Of a stretch of DNA of 64,000 nucleotides, positions 61,674-64,000 are shown piece after piece; within the stretch, counting starts at the first letter, position 1, and each line of letters opens with the position of its first letter. The position numbers and the translations under genes are program-made. Source of the stretch: Parasalinivibrio latis (GTDB taxonomy: Bacteria > Pseudomonadota > Gammaproteobacteria > Enterobacterales > Vibrionaceae); NCBI RefSeq assembly GCF_036825535.1, contig NZ_CP098813.1, positions 682,001 through 746,000 on the forward strand, given 5' to 3'. The notes beneath the pieces are model-generated. The model was not told where the DNA came from. It made no database searches and saw only the letters and a program-made list of their open reading frames with translations.

Positions 61674-63629
61674 ATGTTATCTAAATTCAAATTAGCTCAG
61701 CAGTTGACCTTTTCTTTTGCTGCCGTATTAGGTCTGTTGTTAGTTGTAGCGGTGGTTGGATATCGCGGCCTGTCTGGAGGGTATCAGAACTTTACCGAAT
61801 ACCGAGGATTGGCGAGAAGCTCAAATCAATCGAGTGCAGCACAGTCTGCTCTTGTGACCGCACGATTGGATGTGCTTAAGTTTCTGAAAACTCAGGCACC
61901 AGAGCAAATTGATAAGTTTGATAATGGCTATCAGACTATCGTCGGCCTGCTTGATCAAATGCTGGATAATGACCAGAGTTCCACCCGAGATGCAATGCTT
62001 ACTGAAGCCAGGTCAGGAATTGACGAGTATAAAGCAGCTTTTGAAAACGTAATTCAAGATTTTGCTAAACGGAATGAGGTTGTCAAAGGGCAGTTGGATC
62101 CGAATGGACTTGCGATGCGTCGACTGATGACAGAAATTATTGAGAGCGCCTATAGCAGGGGCGATCAGTCTACAGTGTTTTATGCATCGCGGGTTCAGGA
62201 AAAGCTGTTGCTTGGCAGACTGTTTGCAGCCAAGTATTTGATAAGTAATTCTGAGTCCGATTTCGACAGGTCGATGTTGGAGCTAAATGCCGTTAATGAA
62301 CCGCTGGAAAATCTGTTGTCATCAATGTCCACTGCAGACAGGAATGATAAAGGGTCGAAATTTGAGAAAGCCCATGATTCATATATCGATGCTCTTGGTA
62401 AAGTGGCAAGCATCATCCGTGAACGAAACGAACGTATTAGCGGTACCCTTGATGTTATCGGTCCTAAGATAACCAAGATTCTTACAGACTTCAGTCTGTC
62501 GATTAAAGCCGCCCAGGATACTCTTGGCCCAAGGGCACAGTCAGAGAGTGAATCAGCTGTTGATTTCGTTATCCTAATCAGTGGATTTGCTGTACTGGCA
62601 GGCGTGGTGCTCAGCTATATGGTGACAAAAGCTATCCGCAAACCTATCGGTGGCGAACCTCGCGATATTGAAGCCATGGCTCGCAAGATTGCGAACGGTG
62701 ATTTGACGATGGACTTTGGTGATACCTCCAAGGCAACCGGGATTTATGCCGCCATGGCGGAAATGGCAAACAGCCTCCGACAAATCATCGGGCAGTTGTC
62801 AGGTTCTGCGGATAGCCTCAATGGCGCCTCGAACACTCTCGTATCGGTTACCAATGATACCGTGCAGAACTCGGAGTCTCAGGCAGACCAGCTTGCTCAG
62901 ACTGCGTCAGCCATGCATCAAATGACAATTACCGTTGATGATATTGCGAAAAACTCCCAGCAGGCTTCCGATATTGCGAACGTGGCGGATGGCCATGTCC
63001 GTGAGGGGCAGGCTGTGCTTGAAGATACCCGCTTGAGCATAGATAAATTGGTGACCAATATCGGTGATGTCAGCAATATCATCGAAAACCTCGAACGCGA
63101 AACGGAGAATGTGGGGAGCATACTGGATGTTATTCGGGGTATTGCGGAGCAAACCAATTTGCTGGCGCTTAACGCAGCGATTGAGGCAGCACGAGCCGGT
63201 GAACAGGGACGTGGCTTTGCAGTGGTAGCCGATGAGGTGAGAAGCCTGGCCAGCCGCACCCAGCAAAGTACGGAAGAGATTCAGGAGCTTATTGTCCGTT
63301 TGCAAAAAGAGTCAAAACGTTCTGTTGACTCCATGCGTTTGAATGTCCAGGAAGCCACAGATACATCCCAGAAGGCGCACAAGACCAGTGAAGCCCTTCA
63401 GGCAATTACGGAGTCTGTTGCCAGTATCCGGGATATGAGTCACCAGATTGCCGTCGCTGCAGAAGAGCAGAATACGGTGGTCACCAACATCAACAACAAT
63501 GTCGAAGAGATCAACCATCTGGCGCGCAGTACAGCAACCGGGGCGGAGTCGGTAAGTGCTGAGGCAAATGGCCTGAGCAAAATCACTTCCGGTCTGAACC
63601 AGATAGTGGGTAAGTTCTCGATTTCATGA
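61674..63629 (+). CDS. Membrane methyl-accepting chemotaxis protein with a long helical sensor
   Basis: 651 residues: membrane helix (about 17-37), a periplasmic helical ligand domain of about 255 residues (size and helix content like the HBM double four-helix bundle of McpS), second helix (about 305-330), HAMP, and a signalling domain with NQTNLLALNAAIEAARAGEQ. HBM receptors in pseudomonads sense TCA intermediates; the ligand here is unknown. The ATG at 61674 follows AGGGAG; the open frame to 61572 is not used. A terminator follows. Confidence 0.88.
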   Translation: MLSKFKLAQQLTFSFAAVLGLLLVVAVVGYRGLSGGYQNFTEYRGLARSSNQSSAAQSALVTARLDVLKFLKTQAPEQIDKFDNGYQTIVGLLDQMLDNDQSSTRDAMLTEARSGIDEYKAAFENVIQDFAKRNEVVKGQLDPNGLAMRRLMTEIIESAYSRGDQSTVFYASRVQEKLLLGRLFAAKYLISNSESDFDRSMLELNAVNEPLENLLSSMSTADRNDKGSKFEKAHDSYIDALGKVASIIRERNERISGTLDVIGPKITKILTDFSLSIKAAQDTLGPRAQSESESAVDFVILISGFAVLAGVVLSYMVTKAIRKPIGGEPRDIEAMARKIANGDLTMDFGDTSKATGIYAAMAEMANSLRQIIGQLSGSADSLNGASNTLVSVTNDTVQNSESQADQLAQTASAMHQMTITVDDIAKNSQQASDIANVADGHVREGQAVLEDTRLSIDKLVTNIGDVSNIIENLERETENVGSILDVIRGIAEQTNLLALNAAIEAARAGEQGRGFAVVADEVRSLASRTQQSTEEIQELIVRLQKESKRSVDSMRLNVQEATDTSQKAHKTSEALQAITESVASIRDMSHQIAVAAEEQNTVVTNINNNVEEINHLARSTATGAESVSAEANGLSKITSGLNQIVGKFSIS

Positions 63630-63664
63630 TTGAGATATAAAATCTATCCGCTTTATCTCTATCA

Positions 63665-63694
63665 AAGCCGTACAGCATTTGTACGGCTTTTTTT
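63665..63694 (+). terminator. Terminator between the chemoreceptor and a LacI gene
   Basis: AAGCCGTAC pairs with GTACGGCTT over AGCATTT followed by seven T, between convergent genes. Confidence 0.88.
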
Positions 63695-63697
63695 CAT

Positions 63698-64000
63698 TCA
63701 ATTTAGGGAGCGGACGGAGTACCTTCGAACCAGTGTCGGTATAAACTGCAGCGTACCGGTTGGTGTTTCGCCTTTCGCTAATGAAAGGGAGAGGTGGAGA
63801 GCCTGTTCTGCCATCTGCTGGATGGGGTAGCGGATGGTCGTCAGTCTCGGTCGAATATAGCGTGCGATCAAGCCGTCATCAAAACCGATAACCGAGACAT
63901 CACTGGGAACATGAATCCCATTGTCATCAAGGGCCGCGATCACCCCGGCAGCCATGGAATCACTGTAACATGCTACTGCTGTGAGACTATGGCCTCGTCC
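63698..64000 (-). CDS. LacI/GalR-family regulator, C-terminal part, cut by window edge
   Basis: About 100 residues are visible, with no start in the window. The segment GHSLTAVACYSDSMAAGVIAAL, then VPSDVSVIGFDDGLIARYIRP and LTTIRYPIQQMAEQAL, is the C-terminal effector-binding end of a LacI-type repressor, of the group near CytR/RbsR/GalR. The DNA-binding domain and regulated operon lie beyond the right edge. Confidence 0.85.
   Translation of the reverse strand, partial: GRGHSLTAVACYSDSMAAGVIAALDDNGIHVPSDVSVIGFDDGLIARYIRPRLTTIRYPIQQMAEQALHLSLSLAKGETPTGTLQFIPTLVRRYSVRSLN

Noticed and set aside
1..64000. Mobile elements, CRISPR arrays, tRNA and rRNA genes
   Set aside because: No transposase or integrase frame, no spaced identical repeats of CRISPR form and no tRNA-like cloverleaf were noticed; a dedicated scan could still find weak cases.

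Overview
The window reads as the replication-origin region of chromosome 2 of a Vibrionaceae bacterium. The decisive evidence is a full-length RctB initiator (35088-37070), a ParA2/ParB2 pair (31374-33564), an origin between them with six TGATCA iterons spaced exactly 23 bp apart, one perfect DnaA box, an AT-rich stretch with spaced ATCA repeats, and five perfect copies of the parS2 sequence TTTACAnTGTAAA across the window. Many genes have their closest recognisable relatives in Vibrio, Photobacterium, Grimontia and Enterovibrio; the genus cannot be fixed from sequence alone. No rRNA, tRNA, insertion sequence, phage or CRISPR array was seen.

Layout, left arm (1-31 kb): a Fic/YhfG toxin-antitoxin pair cut by the left edge; a proXWV glycine-betaine importer; a CreA-type lipoprotein; a fumarylacetoacetate-hydrolase-type enzyme; a HAD phosphatase; a four-gene operon (IscU-like scaffold, GGGtGRT protein, Mn-dependent pyrophosphatase PpaC, Usp protein) behind what reads as a fluoride (crcB-motif) riboswitch; a proline-use cluster (putP, a split-off PutA C-terminal domain, putA, putR); the VqmA/VqmR quorum-sensing pair with its palindromic operator; pdxH; a DctB/DctD-like two-component pair with a degenerate ATPase; the LapG/LapD periplasmic proteolysis switch; a FapA (DUF342) protein; a small helical-repeat periplasmic protein; a PHP phosphatase; and tmcA.

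Origin (31-37 kb): parB2, parA2, an rctA-like regulatory stretch, the origin core and rctB. RctB-type iterons also occur outside the origin, most strikingly as a cluster around 17.6-17.8 kb between putR and vqmR.

Right arm (37-64 kb): an aglEFGAK alpha-glucoside import and hydrolysis operon, followed convergently by a second GH13 protein whose acid/base Glu is replaced by Ser; AraC regulator/EamA exporter pairs; a 2-oxoglutarate oxygenase; a patatin phospholipase; MetY; an outer-membrane barrel; a YejM-like sulfatase-fold membrane protein; a chemoreceptor with four tandem DosP/FixL-like PAS domains; a BdlA-like receptor; a WYL regulator; small proteins; a CheY-like receiver; a membrane chemoreceptor; and the C-terminal part of a LacI-family regulator cut by the right edge.

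The genes read as ordinary free-living accessory metabolism (osmoprotection, proline, alpha-glucosides) plus sensing and biofilm control around a chromosome-2 replication and partition locus. The part most likely to hold undescribed biology is the putative fluoride-responsive operon carrying two proteins of unknown function; next are the off-origin iteron cluster and the four-PAS receptor.
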